33,988 nt of DNA, taken from the NCBI GenBank assembly GCA_937924405.1, contig CALDVW010000100.1:1-33988 (forward strand). Reading direction: 5' to 3'. This DNA is from an uncultured Lysobacterales bacterium (GTDB lineage: Bacteria > Pseudomonadota > Gammaproteobacteria > Xanthomonadales > SZUA-36). The notes under the pieces were generated by a model. The model was not told the DNA's origin. It saw only the letters and a program-made list of their open reading frames with translations, and did not search any database. Below are positions 8,241-17,014 of this stretch, piece by piece; positions within the stretch are counted from its first letter, which is position 1; each line of letters begins with the position of its first letter. The position numbers and the translations under genes were made by a program.

Positions 8241-8983
8241 ATGAACATGCCACCATTGACATGCAAAGTCTGCCCCGTAATGTATCCGCCCTGCGCCGAA
8301 GCGAGGAATAATACAGAGGCCGCTATATCTTCTGGCTCACCCAGCCGTTGCAAAGGAATGTCCCGCAAAAGCGCTTCTTTTTGCTGATCATCCAGCACAC
8401 GGGTCAGATCCGTGTCGATAAACCCCGGGGCAATGACGTTTACAGTAATATTCCGGGAACCGATCTCACGCGCCAGTGAACGGGAGAAGCCCATCATGCC
8501 CGCCTTTGCCGCAGCATAATTGGTCTGTCCGGCGTTTCCCATGGAACCGACGACCGAGGCGATGCTGATGATGCGGCCGGTGCGGGCCTTCATCATGCCT
8601 CTCAGACAGGCTTTGCTTAGGCGGAAAACGGATCGCAGATTGGTTTCGATTACCTCGTCCCATTCATCCTCTTTCATTCTCATCAGAATTTGATCACGGG
8701 TTATTCCGGCGTTATTGACCAATATGGTCGGCGCGCCCAGCGTTTCGTTGACGAAATCCACCAGTGCAGTTGCACCCTTCGGATCATTAACATTCAGCAC
8801 CGTGCCCAGGCCCGATTCCGAAATCGCCCGGAGCCGCTGTGTGATGGCATTGGCGCCATCTTCAGTCGTTGCCGTTCCAGCTACTTTCGCCCCTGCCGCC
8901 GCCAGCGAATCGGCAATCGCGGCACCAATACCCCGGCTGGCGCCGGTGACGATTGCAACCTGTCCGTCCAGATTCAGCTCCAT
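8234..8983 (-). CDS. fabG: 3-oxoacyl-ACP reductase FabG
   Basis: NADPH-dependent short-chain dehydrogenase that reduces 3-oxoacyl-ACP in fatty acid elongation. The 249-residue product has TGASRGIG (13-20) for the cofactor, NNAG at about 90-93, and the catalytic Ser143, Tyr156 and Lys160 in SVVGSMGN and NYAAAKAG. The C-terminus HVNGGMFMI is the usual FabG ending. It starts at ATG 8983, 2 bases after the fabD stop. Location between fabD and acpP supports FabG over another SDR. Confidence 0.97.
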   Translation of the reverse strand: MELNLDGQVAIVTGASRGIGAAIADSLAAAGAKVAGTATTEDGANAITQRLRAISESGLGTVLNVNDPKGATALVDFVNETLGAPTILVNNAGITRDQILMRMKEDEWDEVIETNLRSVFRLSKACLRGMMKARTGRIISIASVVGSMGNAGQTNYAAAKAGMMGFSRSLAREIGSRNITVNVIAPGFIDTDLTRVLDDQQKEALLRDIPLQRLGEPEDIAASVLFLASAQGGYITGQTLHVNGGMFMI

Positions 8984-8985
8984 TT

Positions 8986-9921
8986 TCAGCTCCAGTTTTC
9001 CAGCGTTTCGATGATGGCCTCATGACTGATCAGTGCGACAGAACTGATTTCTCTCGATATCCTCCGGTTCAGGCCGGTCAGTACCTTACCCGGTCCGCAT
9101 TCGGCGAAATGACTCACCCCGTTTTTGATGAGTAACTGTACCGTTTCGGACCAGCGTACAGGTGCCCACATCTGCCGGACGAGGAGGTCACGAATCTCAT
9201 CTGCATCCTGGTGGGTTCGGACATCAACATTATGAATCACCGGAATACGGGCCTTCGAAAGCGCCACAGCTTCCAGTTTCTTTTGCATTGCCTCGGCTGA
9301 AGGGCGCATCAATTCGCAGTGCGAAGCAACACTGACAGGCAACGGCAACGCGTGGCGGGCGCCCGCAGCGACGGCCAACTCAATCGCCCGGTCAACTGCT
9401 GCCTCGTTTCCCGCAATGACAACCTGACCGGGAGAATTGAAATTTGCGCAGGAAACGACCTGTCCCTGGGCTGCTTCTTCACATACTCCAATCAGTACAT
9501 CGTCATCCAGGCCCAGGATCGCCGCCATTTTGCCGCTGCCCGGTGGCGTGGCGGCCTGCATGTCACGCCCGCGCTCATCCGCCACAGCCACGGCATCTTC
9601 GAAGTCCATTGACCCGGCAGCAACCAGGGCCGCATATTCACCCAGGCTGTGGCCGGCCATGTAATCCGGGTCAAAGCCACCGTTTGCCTTCCAAATTCGC
9701 CAGGTGGCTACTCCCGCCGTGAGCATGGCTGGCTGCGTCAACTCTGTCTTATTCAGGCGCTCAGGGGGTCCGTTCTGCGCCAGGTCGAAAAGGTCATAGC
9801 CAAGTACGGCGGAAGCCGCGTCGAATGTTTCCTTCACGATCGGCGATTGCTCAGCCAGACCGGCCATCATTCCTACCGACTGCGAACCCTGTCCGGGAAA
9901 CAGAAAAGCTGTTTTCTGCAT
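8986..9921 (-). CDS. fabD: Malonyl-CoA:ACP transacylase FabD
   Basis: Transfers malonyl from CoA to ACP, providing the extender for FabH and FabF. The 311-residue product has FPGQGSQSVGM at the N-terminus, the nucleophile Ser92 in AGHSLGEYAAL, and the catalytic His201 in VASHCELMRP. These positions coincide with those known in the E. coli enzyme. It lies 18 bases after fabH, consistent with one transcription unit. Confidence 0.97.
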   Translation of the reverse strand: MQKTAFLFPGQGSQSVGMMAGLAEQSPIVKETFDAASAVLGYDLFDLAQNGPPERLNKTELTQPAMLTAGVATWRIWKANGGFDPDYMAGHSLGEYAALVAAGSMDFEDAVAVADERGRDMQAATPPGSGKMAAILGLDDDVLIGVCEEAAQGQVVSCANFNSPGQVVIAGNEAAVDRAIELAVAAGARHALPLPVSVASHCELMRPSAEAMQKKLEAVALSKARIPVIHNVDVRTHQDADEIRDLLVRQMWAPVRWSETVQLLIKNGVSHFAECGPGKVLTGLNRRISREISSVALISHEAIIETLENWS

Positions 9922-9939
9922 CGATTATTATCCTTGTTA

Positions 9940-10914
9940 TCAGTACCTGATCAGGGCCGAACCCCAGGTGAATCCACCACCGAAAGCCTCAAGCAACAAC
10001 ATGTCTCCGCGCTGAATTCGGCCATCGCGAACCGCTTCATCCAAGGCCAGTGGAACTGATGCCGCTGACGTGTTGCCGTGCCGGTCCACGGTGACCACCA
10101 CGTGATCCATATTCATGTCCAGCGTCCGGGCCATGGCCGCTATGATCCGCAAATTCGCCTGGTGGGGAATCAGCCAGTCAAGGTCAGCTTTTTCCAGGCC
10201 ATTTGCTGTCAGAGTCTCCTCCACGATTCGGCCCAGCGTTCGAACCGCCACTTTGAACACCTCGTTGCCCTTCATGACGATTTCCGGCTTGCCGCCGTTT
10301 TCTTCCATACCCTCCCAACCCCGGGCAATGCCCACTTTGGTTGCGAGCAGGTCGGCATGATTGCCGTTGGCGTGAATATGAGTTGAAAGAATTCCGGGCT
10401 CTTCGGAAGCTTCGAGAACTACGGCGCCCGCTCCATCACCGAACAACACAGCCGTATCGCGCTTTTGCAGGTTGGTGATGTTGGTCAGTGTTTCCGCGCC
10501 GCAGACCAGAACTTTTTTGGCATCACCACAACGTATGAATTTATCGGCCACACTCAAGGCATAGAGAAACCCGGAACACGCGGCGTTCACATCCATTGCG
10601 CCGCAATCCGGCAATCCGAGCCTCTTTTGCAGCAGGCAGGCCGTACTGGGGAAAATCAAATCGGGTGTGGTCGTACCCATCATGAACAAATCGATCTCGG
10701 CGGGATCCACGTCGGCGGCTTCGATGGCGTTGAGGCAGGCTTTCTCTGCAAGGTCCGAGGTGGTTACGTTTTCCGCCGCCCAGCGCCGCTCGCAGATACC
10801 GGTTCTTTCGCGTATCCATTGGTCACTGGTATCCATGACTTTTTCCAGGTCATGGTTACTGACGATCCTGTCGGGGAGATGGCTGCCCGTCCCGGCAATT
10901 CTTGAGTAAATCAC
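9940..10914 (-). CDS. fabH: Beta-ketoacyl-ACP synthase III FabH
   Basis: Starts fatty acid synthesis by condensing acetyl-CoA with malonyl-ACP. The 324-residue product has the Cys-His-Asn triad: Cys113 in NAACSGFLYAL, His251 in IPHQANLRI and Asn281 in HGNTSAASVP. The C-terminal EAFGGGFTWGSALIRY is diagnostic for FabH. The start is GTG 10914, overlapping the plsX stop as GTGA. Confidence 0.97.
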   Translation of the reverse strand: MIYSRIAGTGSHLPDRIVSNHDLEKVMDTSDQWIRERTGICERRWAAENVTTSDLAEKACLNAIEAADVDPAEIDLFMMGTTTPDLIFPSTACLLQKRLGLPDCGAMDVNAACSGFLYALSVADKFIRCGDAKKVLVCGAETLTNITNLQKRDTAVLFGDGAGAVVLEASEEPGILSTHIHANGNHADLLATKVGIARGWEGMEENGGKPEIVMKGNEVFKVAVRTLGRIVEETLTANGLEKADLDWLIPHQANLRIIAAMARTLDMNMDHVVVTVDRHGNTSAASVPLALDEAVRDGRIQRGDMLLLEAFGGGFTWGSALIRY

Positions 10915-11933
10915 GATGCTGCCTCCAATTGATACTCATGTATCGAAGCCTCAATTCTCCCCGGCACCTGTCGCCTCGCTTCTCGTCCAGCTTCAAGTAT
11001 GGCGCGGGTCAGCCCTTTTTGATCAGAACCGCCGTGGCTTTTAACCGCCACTCCGTTCAGACCGAGCAAAGGGGCTCCATTATGCGCGGCAGGGTCCAAT
11101 CGCGCCAGCACGCGACGAACTGATGAGGCAGCCATCGTCTCGTCTGCCAGGCTCCCGCTTACGGCATTTCTGAATTCGGTCAGCATCATCCGCGCCAGGC
11201 CTTCGGTGGACTTGAGAATCAGGTTTCCGGCAAAACCGTCGCAAACAGCGATATCCACCGTGCCGTCGAATATGTCATGCCCTTCGATAAAGCCCGCATA
11301 GTTAATGGGCAGATCCTGGAGCATGCCGTGAGCCTCCCGGACCACGTTGTGCCCTTTGCTGTCCTCGTGACCCACGTTGAGCAAACCGACCGTCGGGTCT
11401 GTCAGACCTTCGACTTCCCGCGCTGTGACGGCCCCCATGACAGCGAACTGCACGAGCTGCCTGGCTGTGACTTTCAGATTGGCGCCAAGATCCAGCAGAC
11501 CCGTGTAATTGCGGGTATTGGGCACGTAAGCCATTAACGCCGGCCGTTGAATGCCGGGCAGCATCCCCAGCAACTTGACGCCCATCACCATCATTGCAGT
11601 TGTGCTGCCGCCACTGACGCAGGCTGCAGCTTCCTTACCGGCAACCAGTTCAAACGCCTTCCACATGCTGCTGTCACGTCCGCGCCGAAGAACATCCGCA
11701 GGATTGGCGTCCATGGCGATTACCGATTCGGCATGCTGAATGACAAAACGATTCTCCAACGAAGCGTCTACAGCCAAAATAGCCTCGCGCAGGGCGTTTT
11801 TGTCGCCAGTCAGAATGATTTGAAGCTGGGTGTCTTCCTTCAGCGCAGCGATTGCTGCGGGTACGGAAACAGCAAGGCCCTGGTCGCCACCGTGTGCGTC
11901 CAGGGCCAGTACCGTCTTCTCAGGGACGCTCAT
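10911..11933 (-). CDS. plsX: Phosphate acyltransferase PlsX
   Basis: Makes acyl-phosphate from acyl-ACP and phosphate, feeding PlsY in phospholipid synthesis. It is a soluble, membrane-associated enzyme. The 340-residue product begins LALDAHGGDQG and contains GRDSSMWKAFELV, SGGSTTAMMVMG and VCDGFAGNLILKSTEG, all family hallmarks. It sits between rpmF and fabH in the order conserved across gammaproteobacteria. The 72-base gap to rpmF shows no terminator. Confidence 0.96.
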   Translation of the reverse strand: MSVPEKTVLALDAHGGDQGLAVSVPAAIAALKEDTQLQIILTGDKNALREAILAVDASLENRFVIQHAESVIAMDANPADVLRRGRDSSMWKAFELVAGKEAAACVSGGSTTAMMVMGVKLLGMLPGIQRPALMAYVPNTRNYTGLLDLGANLKVTARQLVQFAVMGAVTAREVEGLTDPTVGLLNVGHEDSKGHNVVREAHGMLQDLPINYAGFIEGHDIFDGTVDIAVCDGFAGNLILKSTEGLARMMLTEFRNAVSGSLADETMAASSVRRVLARLDPAAHNGAPLLGLNGVAVKSHGGSDQKGLTRAILEAGREARRQVPGRIEASIHEYQLEAAS

Positions 11934-12005
11934 TCAGCCGCTAATGAAGTTCAGACCAACTAAAATCGGGTGAAGCGTTGCCACACCAGGTCCGAAAATA
12001 TTCAC

Positions 12006-12200
12006 TTATTCGTCGTCGAAATCCATCACCGGGGTTTCGATGACTTTCTCGCCCTTGTAGTAGCCTTCAGGCGTCACGTGATGCCGCAAATGAGTTTCAC
12101 CCGTGGTCGGATCCACTGAAAGCGTTGGTGCCTTGAGTGAATCGTGTGAGCGACGCATACCGCGCCTCGACGGTGTTTTACGATTTTTTTGTACAGCCAT
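12006..12200 (-). CDS. rpmF: 50S ribosomal protein L32
   Basis: Small basic large-subunit protein (64 residues). The N-terminus [20 protein letters not shown] and the following [18 protein letters not shown] are the L32 pattern. It has no zinc-binding cysteines, so it is the zinc-free form common in this group. The protein runs about nine residues past the point where E. coli L32 ends, with an acidic tail ending MDFDDE. I place the start at ATG 12200, preceded by GGGAGA, rather than the in-frame start five codons upstream. Confidence 0.97.
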   Translation of the reverse strand: MAVQKNRKTPSRRGMRRSHDSLKAPTLSVDPTTGETHLRHHVTPEGYYKGEKVIETPVMDFDDE

Positions 12201-12258
12201 GACTATTTCTCCCAAGTCAATTCGTTAAAAATGTGTACCGGTCAATCCTGAACCCGGA

Positions 12259-12822
12259 TCAATCCTCGGTATCAGCCTTCATCAGGCCCGCTAATCCGGC
12301 AAAAGGCCTGTGAGTTTTCACTTCCTCAATGGCGGGTGGTGGTTTGACTTCACCATCCGTCGATAATTCAATCTCCCCGATATCCGGATTTCGCGGAATC
12401 TGGGGAATAGCGAGTAACAGCTCTTCCTCGACAATGTCCTGCAAGGCAAGCCTCTTGTGCTCGACCAAAACCGGCTCATAGCTCTCGGGTATTTCTTCCT
12501 GCTCGCCGATGTCTCCAATCACAGTAAGCAAACTTTGGCGTTTAACCACTTCCACGTACGGCGCCAGGCTGCGTTGACAGATCAACGGTATCTCGGCCTC
12601 TACATCCATGCGGATGACTACCAGCCCCTGTGGGTCGTACGAAAACCGCGCCACAAACCGCGCATCATTCCAGGTAACTGGCCGCCCCTGCGCCTCGTTG
12701 CTTTCCGGCACCATCAGGGGGCCGAGACGCTGCATCCGCTTCAATGGCATTGTGCCCCGGAATGTCCTTCGTCCGTCGGCAGCCTTCCAGGGATCAATAA
12801 TGTCTGGAAATTCACGAGCCAT
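12259..12822 (-). CDS. yceD: YceD family protein (DUF177), 23S rRNA accumulation factor
   Basis: DUF177 protein of 187 residues. In E. coli and plants this family is needed for normal 23S rRNA accumulation, and the gene sits immediately upstream of rpmF. Visible features are the N-terminal domain with PLKRMQRLGPLMV, the conserved CQRSLAPYVEVV (about 80-95) and an acidic EEELLLAIPQIP segment. The family's usual second half is recognisable and the length is close to E. coli's 173. I start it at ATG 12822 because the open frame upstream of it begins only with a TTG. Confidence 0.9.
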   Translation of the reverse strand: MAREFPDIIDPWKAADGRRTFRGTMPLKRMQRLGPLMVPESNEAQGRPVTWNDARFVARFSYDPQGLVVIRMDVEAEIPLICQRSLAPYVEVVKRQSLLTVIGDIGEQEEIPESYEPVLVEHKRLALQDIVEEELLLAIPQIPRNPDIGEIELSTDGEVKPPPAIEEVKTHRPFAGLAGLMKADTED

Positions 12823-12880
12823 AGCTTCACAATTCCGACAGCGGAAAAAATACAACCGCCCGACTTAAACGGGTTATTTT

Positions 12881-12909
12881 ACTATAAAAATGCATCAGCA
12901 GTCACACAA
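12881..12909 (-). promoter_or_regulatory. Putative sigma-70 promoter for yceD-rpmF-plsX-fab
   Basis: On the minus strand TTGTGT (12904-12909) and TATAGT (12881-12886) are separated by exactly 17 bases. The -10 matches consensus at five of six positions. The site overlaps the 5' end of the divergent maf gene and would give a leader of roughly 50 bases to yceD. Confidence 0.5.
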
Positions 12910-13486
12910 AAGATCTTTAATCCTCGCATCATCAAGCCCTTATCGGAGAATGTTGCTGGAACGACTGGGTCTCGAATTCGAAACTTTCTCACCTGACATC
13001 GATGAAACCCGGCTAAATGGCGAATCAGCAGAAGACCTGGTTGCACGCCTTGCCGGTCAGAAGGCCGATGCCGTGGCGGCGGATAAACCCTCAACGGTTG
13101 TCATCGGTTCCGACCAGGTCGCAGCCTGTCAAGGTAAAATCATTGGAAAACCCGGCAGCATGTCCAACGCTGTCCGTCAATTGCAGGATTTCAGTGGAAA
13201 GCGCGTACAGTTTTTTACGGCGATTTCAGTGATTTGCCTTGAAACGCGGTTGCGCCTGGACCATACGACCCCCACCGACGTGTGCTTTCGGGAATTGTCA
13301 GACGTTGAAATAGAGCGTTATGTGAACCTTGATCAGCCACTGGACTGCGCCGGCAGTTTTAAATCGGAACGTGCCGGCATCTCACTGCTCGAGTCGATGA
13401 CTTCGAACGATCCCACCGCCATTATCGGCCTGCCCCTGATCGCGTTATCCAGGGCGCTGAGAAAAGCCGGTTTTTTGCTTCCCTGA
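12890..13486 (+). CDS. yceF: Maf-family nucleotide pyrophosphatase (YceF type, m7GTP-preferring)
   Basis: Maf proteins hydrolyse non-canonical nucleoside triphosphates. The YceF branch prefers 7-methyl-GTP. The 198-residue product has LILASSSPYRRMLLE at the N-terminus, the general-base motif IGSDQV, and CAGSFKSERAGISLLE followed by DPTAIIGLPL, which fit the YceF subgroup. Divergent placement next to yceD-rpmF is the same as in E. coli. No clear Shine-Dalgarno precedes ATG 12890, and the upstream bases are A/T-rich. Confidence 0.93.
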   Translation: MHQQSHKRSLILASSSPYRRMLLERLGLEFETFSPDIDETRLNGESAEDLVARLAGQKADAVAADKPSTVVIGSDQVAACQGKIIGKPGSMSNAVRQLQDFSGKRVQFFTAISVICLETRLRLDHTTPTDVCFRELSDVEIERYVNLDQPLDCAGSFKSERAGISLLESMTSNDPTAIIGLPLIALSRALRKAGFLLP

Positions 13487-13529
13487 TTCCAGGCCAAAAG
13501 AGGGGAAGTGCAGGTAATGGAGGGCGTGC

Positions 13530-13669
13530 GGTTTTGCCGCAGGCAGAGAAGCGCACCCGGATTGCCGTCGCACGTGAGACTCTCCCATCCCGCGCAGCGG
13601 GTCAAATCATGCCGTCAAGCGCAGCCGGTTTTTACCGCAGGTAAAAGAAGGGAAGCGAGACTCTCTATA
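13530..13669. repeat. Imperfect local duplication with small hairpins upstream of fadJ
   Basis: Two similar units, 13531-13587 and 13627-13669, share the order GGTTTT, a small hairpin, GAAGCG and GAGACTCTC. Unit one pairs GCC-GCA-GGC and unit two pairs TTTTACC-GCA-GGTAAAA (13630-13646), so the base difference keeps pairing. The function is unknown. It could be an operator, a structured leader or a member of a dispersed repeat family. Confidence 0.5.
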
Positions 13670-13714
13670 TGGCATAATAAAGGGTCACCATACTTGACCG
13701 TACGGAGCGGGAAC

Positions 13715-15682
13715 ATGAGTAAACCCGAGTTTAAAAACTGGCGGCTGGAAACCGACATCGACCAGGTCTGCTGGTTGACCATAGATCGTATAGGGGAAAA
13801 CACCAACAGCCTGTCCAGAGAAGTCATGACAGAGCTGGAACAGATCGTGACTCTACTCGAAAAAGAACCGCCTCGTGGACTGGTTTTGCAGTCCGGAAAG
13901 AAAAATTCATTCATAGTCGGAGCCGATGTGCGTGAATTTGAACAGGTGGAAAACTCCGAAGAGGCAGAAGGCTTTATTCGCGAAGTTCACCAGCTGTTCA
14001 ATCGCGTTGAAAACCTGGACTTTCCGACTGCAGTCCTTATAGACGGTTACTGCCTGGGAGGCGGCGTCGAGTTGGCGCTGTGTTTCGATTACCGGATTGC
14101 CAGCAATGTGGACCACACACGGCTGGGGTTTCCCGAAGTGAAACTGGGGATATATCCCGGATTCGGGGGCAGCGCCAGGACGACCCGTCTCATGGGCGGT
14201 TTCCAGGCCATGCAAATCATGCTGACGGGCCGGATGCTTCGCGCGCACCAGGCTAAAGGCCTGGGGCTGGTCGATCAACTCGTCGGTCAACACGGCAGTC
14301 TGCGCTGGGCCGGGCGGCGGGCGGTTCTGAAAAGCCGTAAAAGCCGCGGACCCGGGTTGCTGGCGAAACTGAGCAACATCGGGCCTGCCAGGAAATTCCT
14401 GGCCGGGCAGATGCGTAAACAGACCTCGTCCCGGGTCAGTCCGAAGCACTATCCCGCTCCGTTCGAGTTGATCGAAGCCTGGCAGGAGCATGGTGGCGAT
14501 TCAGAACAGATGCTGGACGAGGAAGCAAGGCGTGTTGGCCAGCTGATCACGGGAAGTACCTCCCGGGGATTGCGCCGGGTCTTCTGGCTGATGGACAAAC
14601 TGAAATCCCACGGCAAGGACTCGGGCTTCAGGGCCCGCCGGCTTCATGTCATAGGCGCCGGCGTCATGGGCGGAGACATTGCCGCCTGGGCGGTCCTGCA
14701 AGGCCTGGAAGTCACACTCCAGGACCGTGAAATGAAATACATTGAACCCGCCCTGAAACGGGCGAAGAAACTGTTCGCCAAAAGGCTGAAAACAGCCGAC
14801 CGCATAGCGGGCGCCCAGAGCAGACTGATCGCCGATGTGGAGGGTGAAGGGGCAGCCAGGGCTGATGTCATCATAGAGGCCATTTTTGAAAACCTCGAGG
14901 CCAAACAGGAATTGTTCAAAGCACTAGAATCCAGGGTCAAGCCTGAGGCCATCCTGGCCACCAATACTTCGGCCATTCCGTTGAAAGATATCGCGGCCGT
15001 CCTGCAGAATCCGCAAAGGCTGATCGGGCTTCACTTCTTCAACCCCGTTGCGAAAATGCCACTGGTTGAAGTGGTCTATGACGCGGAAACCCGGCAGGAT
15101 GAAATCCAGCGGGGAGCTGCCTTTTGCAATCAAATCAATCGTTTTCCGCTACCTGTACGCAGCAGTCCCGGATTCCTCGTGAATCGCGTGCTGGCCCGCT
15201 ACATGCTCAAGGCATTCCAGATATATCGAGAGCGGCAAGTTCCTAAAGAAGCCATTGACAAAGCTGCGGAGCTGTTTGGCATGCCGATGGGGCCTGTTGA
15301 GCTGGCAGATACCGTCGGGCTCGACGTCGGACTCGGAGTCATGCATACGCTGGGCGGCGACGAAGCGGCCGAGGAGGCGGAGGTTCTCAAATCGCTGGTC
15401 GCTGAAGGCAAGCTGGGCAAAAAGAGCGGCGAGGGGTTCTACCGCTGGAAAAAGGGACGAGCTGAAAAAAGCAGGGATGCCGTCAAGGACATTAACCTGG
15501 AATCTTTGAGTAAAGAACTGATGGCGCCCTATTTCGATGAGTGCCTGGCCTGCCTTGCTGATGAGATAGTTGAAGACAGCGATGCCCTCGATGCCGGTAT
15601 GGTTTTCGGCACAGGCTTCGCCCCTTTCCGGGGCGGGCCTTTGTTCTATCTGGAAAACAGAAAGGAGCAGGAAGATGAGTGA
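13715..15682 (+). CDS. fadJ: Enoyl-CoA hydratase / 3-hydroxyacyl-CoA dehydrogenase (FadJ/FadB-like alpha subunit)
   Basis: Bifunctional beta-oxidation enzyme: hydrates trans-2-enoyl-CoA and then oxidises L-3-hydroxyacyl-CoA with NAD. The 655-residue product has a crotonase domain at about 1-200 with Glu119 (GGGVEL) and Glu141 (GFPEVKLGIYPGFGG), then a linker, the Rossmann motif VIGAGVMGG (312-320), and the dehydrogenase signature GLHFFNPVAKMPLVEV with His440 and Glu452. It is shorter than E. coli FadB (729) or FadJ (714). The ATG at 13715 follows GGAG at 7 bases. The frame is open upstream to 13508 but without family sequence. It overlaps the thiolase gene by 8 bases, so the two subunits are likely made together. 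FadB versus FadJ is inferred from the FadI-like partner. Confidence 0.92.
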   Translation: MSKPEFKNWRLETDIDQVCWLTIDRIGENTNSLSREVMTELEQIVTLLEKEPPRGLVLQSGKKNSFIVGADVREFEQVENSEEAEGFIREVHQLFNRVENLDFPTAVLIDGYCLGGGVELALCFDYRIASNVDHTRLGFPEVKLGIYPGFGGSARTTRLMGGFQAMQIMLTGRMLRAHQAKGLGLVDQLVGQHGSLRWAGRRAVLKSRKSRGPGLLAKLSNIGPARKFLAGQMRKQTSSRVSPKHYPAPFELIEAWQEHGGDSEQMLDEEARRVGQLITGSTSRGLRRVFWLMDKLKSHGKDSGFRARRLHVIGAGVMGGDIAAWAVLQGLEVTLQDREMKYIEPALKRAKKLFAKRLKTADRIAGAQSRLIADVEGEGAARADVIIEAIFENLEAKQELFKALESRVKPEAILATNTSAIPLKDIAAVLQNPQRLIGLHFFNPVAKMPLVEVVYDAETRQDEIQRGAAFCNQINRFPLPVRSSPGFLVNRVLARYMLKAFQIYRERQVPKEAIDKAAELFGMPMGPVELADTVGLDVGLGVMHTLGGDEAAEEAEVLKSLVAEGKLGKKSGEGFYRWKKGRAEKSRDAVKDINLESLSKELMAPYFDECLACLADEIVEDSDALDAGMVFGTGFAPFRGGPLFYLENRKEQEDE

Positions 15683-16955
15683 CACATTGCGCAAAATTGC
15701 AGTCATTGGTGGCAGCCGCATTCCGTTTTGTCGCTCCAATTCGATCTATTCGGAAAAAACAAACCTGGACATGCTGGCTGCTGCGCTGCAGGGCGTTGTC
15801 AATCGTTTCAGCCTCGACGGCAAACAACTGGATGAAGTCGTGGCCGGTGCGGTCACCACGCAACCGAAAGACTGGAACCTGGCGCGTGAAGCCCTGCTGA
15901 CCACCGCGCTTTCACCATTGACACCGGGAATCACCCTGCAGCAGGCCTGCGGAACCAGCCTGCAGTCCGCGTTGATGATCGGCGCCAAAATCGCCAGCGG
16001 CCAGATCGAATGTGGTATCGCCGCTGGAACGGATACCACTTCGGATCCGCCTATTTCTTTCGGCCGCAAGTTCTCACAACGACTGGTGAAAGCCGGTGCT
16101 GCCCGTTCGGCAAAACAACGCCTGCGTGCCTTCAAGGGCTTCAGGCCAGCCGAGTTGAAACCACTGCTCCCCGCCAACGGGGAACCAAGGACCGGTCTCT
16201 CCATGGGGCAGCACTGTGAGCGCATGGCCCGCGAATGGAGTGTCTCGCGGGAAGACCAGGACCGCCTGGCCATGGAAAGCCACCAGAAAGCCGCCCGCGC
16301 CTACGATGAAGGCTATTTCGATGAACTGGTGACACCCTGGGGTGGCGTCAGCCGCGATAACAACATTCGCGGTGACAGCAACATGGAAAAACTGGGCAGT
16401 CTGCGCACGGTATTTTCCCGTTCCGATGATGCCACGCTGACCGCCGGCAACAGTACCCCACTGACCGACGGGGCTGCCGCGGTTCTGCTCGCCTCGGAAG
16501 AGTGGGCGCAGGCGAATGATCTGCCCATCCAGGCCTACATCACAGCAGGGCGCACTTCCGCCGTCGACTTCGTAAATGACGAGGGTCTGCTGATGGCGCC
16601 GACAATCGCGGTCTCTGAAATGCTTCAGCGCACCGGGCTTGCGCTTCAGGATTTCGACTTTTATGAAATTCACGAAGCGTTCGCAGCCCAGGTGTTATGT
16701 ACCCTGGCTGCATGGGAGTCCGGCGACTACTGTAAACACCGCCTCGGCCGGGATGATGCACTGGGCTCCATCGACCGCAGCAGGATGAATGTCAAAGGCA
16801 GCAGTCTAGCGGTGGGTCATCCGTTCGCGGCCACCGGCGCGCGAATCGTCGGTAACCTGGCGCAGATCATCGAAAATGCAGGTGGCGGCAGAGGCTTGAT
16901 CTCGATTTGTACGGCAGGGGGGATGGGGGTGGCGGCCATCCTGGAAAAAGCCTGA
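15675..16955 (+). CDS. fadI: Acetyl-CoA C-acyltransferase (FadI-like thiolase, beta subunit)
   Basis: Thiolase that cleaves 3-ketoacyl-CoA to acetyl-CoA and a shortened acyl-CoA, the last step of the beta-oxidation cycle. The 426-residue product has the nucleophile Cys92 in LQQACGTSLQSAL, the EIHEAFAAQVL motif, His382 in AVGHPFAATGARI and Cys412 in ICTAGGMG. Length and lead sequence are nearer FadI than FadA. ATG 15675 has GGAGCAGGAAG upstream and lies inside the end of fadJ, so translation is coupled. Confidence 0.93.
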   Translation: MSDTLRKIAVIGGSRIPFCRSNSIYSEKTNLDMLAAALQGVVNRFSLDGKQLDEVVAGAVTTQPKDWNLAREALLTTALSPLTPGITLQQACGTSLQSALMIGAKIASGQIECGIAAGTDTTSDPPISFGRKFSQRLVKAGAARSAKQRLRAFKGFRPAELKPLLPANGEPRTGLSMGQHCERMAREWSVSREDQDRLAMESHQKAARAYDEGYFDELVTPWGGVSRDNNIRGDSNMEKLGSLRTVFSRSDDATLTAGNSTPLTDGAAAVLLASEEWAQANDLPIQAYITAGRTSAVDFVNDEGLLMAPTIAVSEMLQRTGLALQDFDFYEIHEAFAAQVLCTLAAWESGDYCKHRLGRDDALGSIDRSRMNVKGSSLAVGHPFAATGARIVGNLAQIIENAGGGRGLISICTAGGMGVAAILEKA

Positions 16956-16978
16956 TGATTGAAGAGGCAGAGATCAAG

Positions 16979-16993
16979 GAGTCTCGCTTCCCT
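16979..16993 (-). repeat. 15-bp repeat matching 13649-13663
   Basis: The minus strand here reads AGGGAAGCGAGACTC, identical to 13649-13663 on the plus strand. The two copies therefore flank the fadJ-fadI operon in inverted orientation, in otherwise non-coding sequence between the fadI and folD stop codons. Confidence 0.6.
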
Positions 16994-17014
16994 GCCCCGG
17001 CCGCGGATTCAAAA

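Noticed and set aside
11951-11958. TGGTCTGA on the minus strand upstream of plsX, like a FadR half-site
   Set aside because: Only one half matches, and FadR regulators of this type are mainly known from enterics and their relatives. Too weak to call.
13508-13714. N-terminal extension of fadJ
   Set aside because: This part contains the repeat units and no crotonase sequence. GGAG and the ATG at 13715 fit better.
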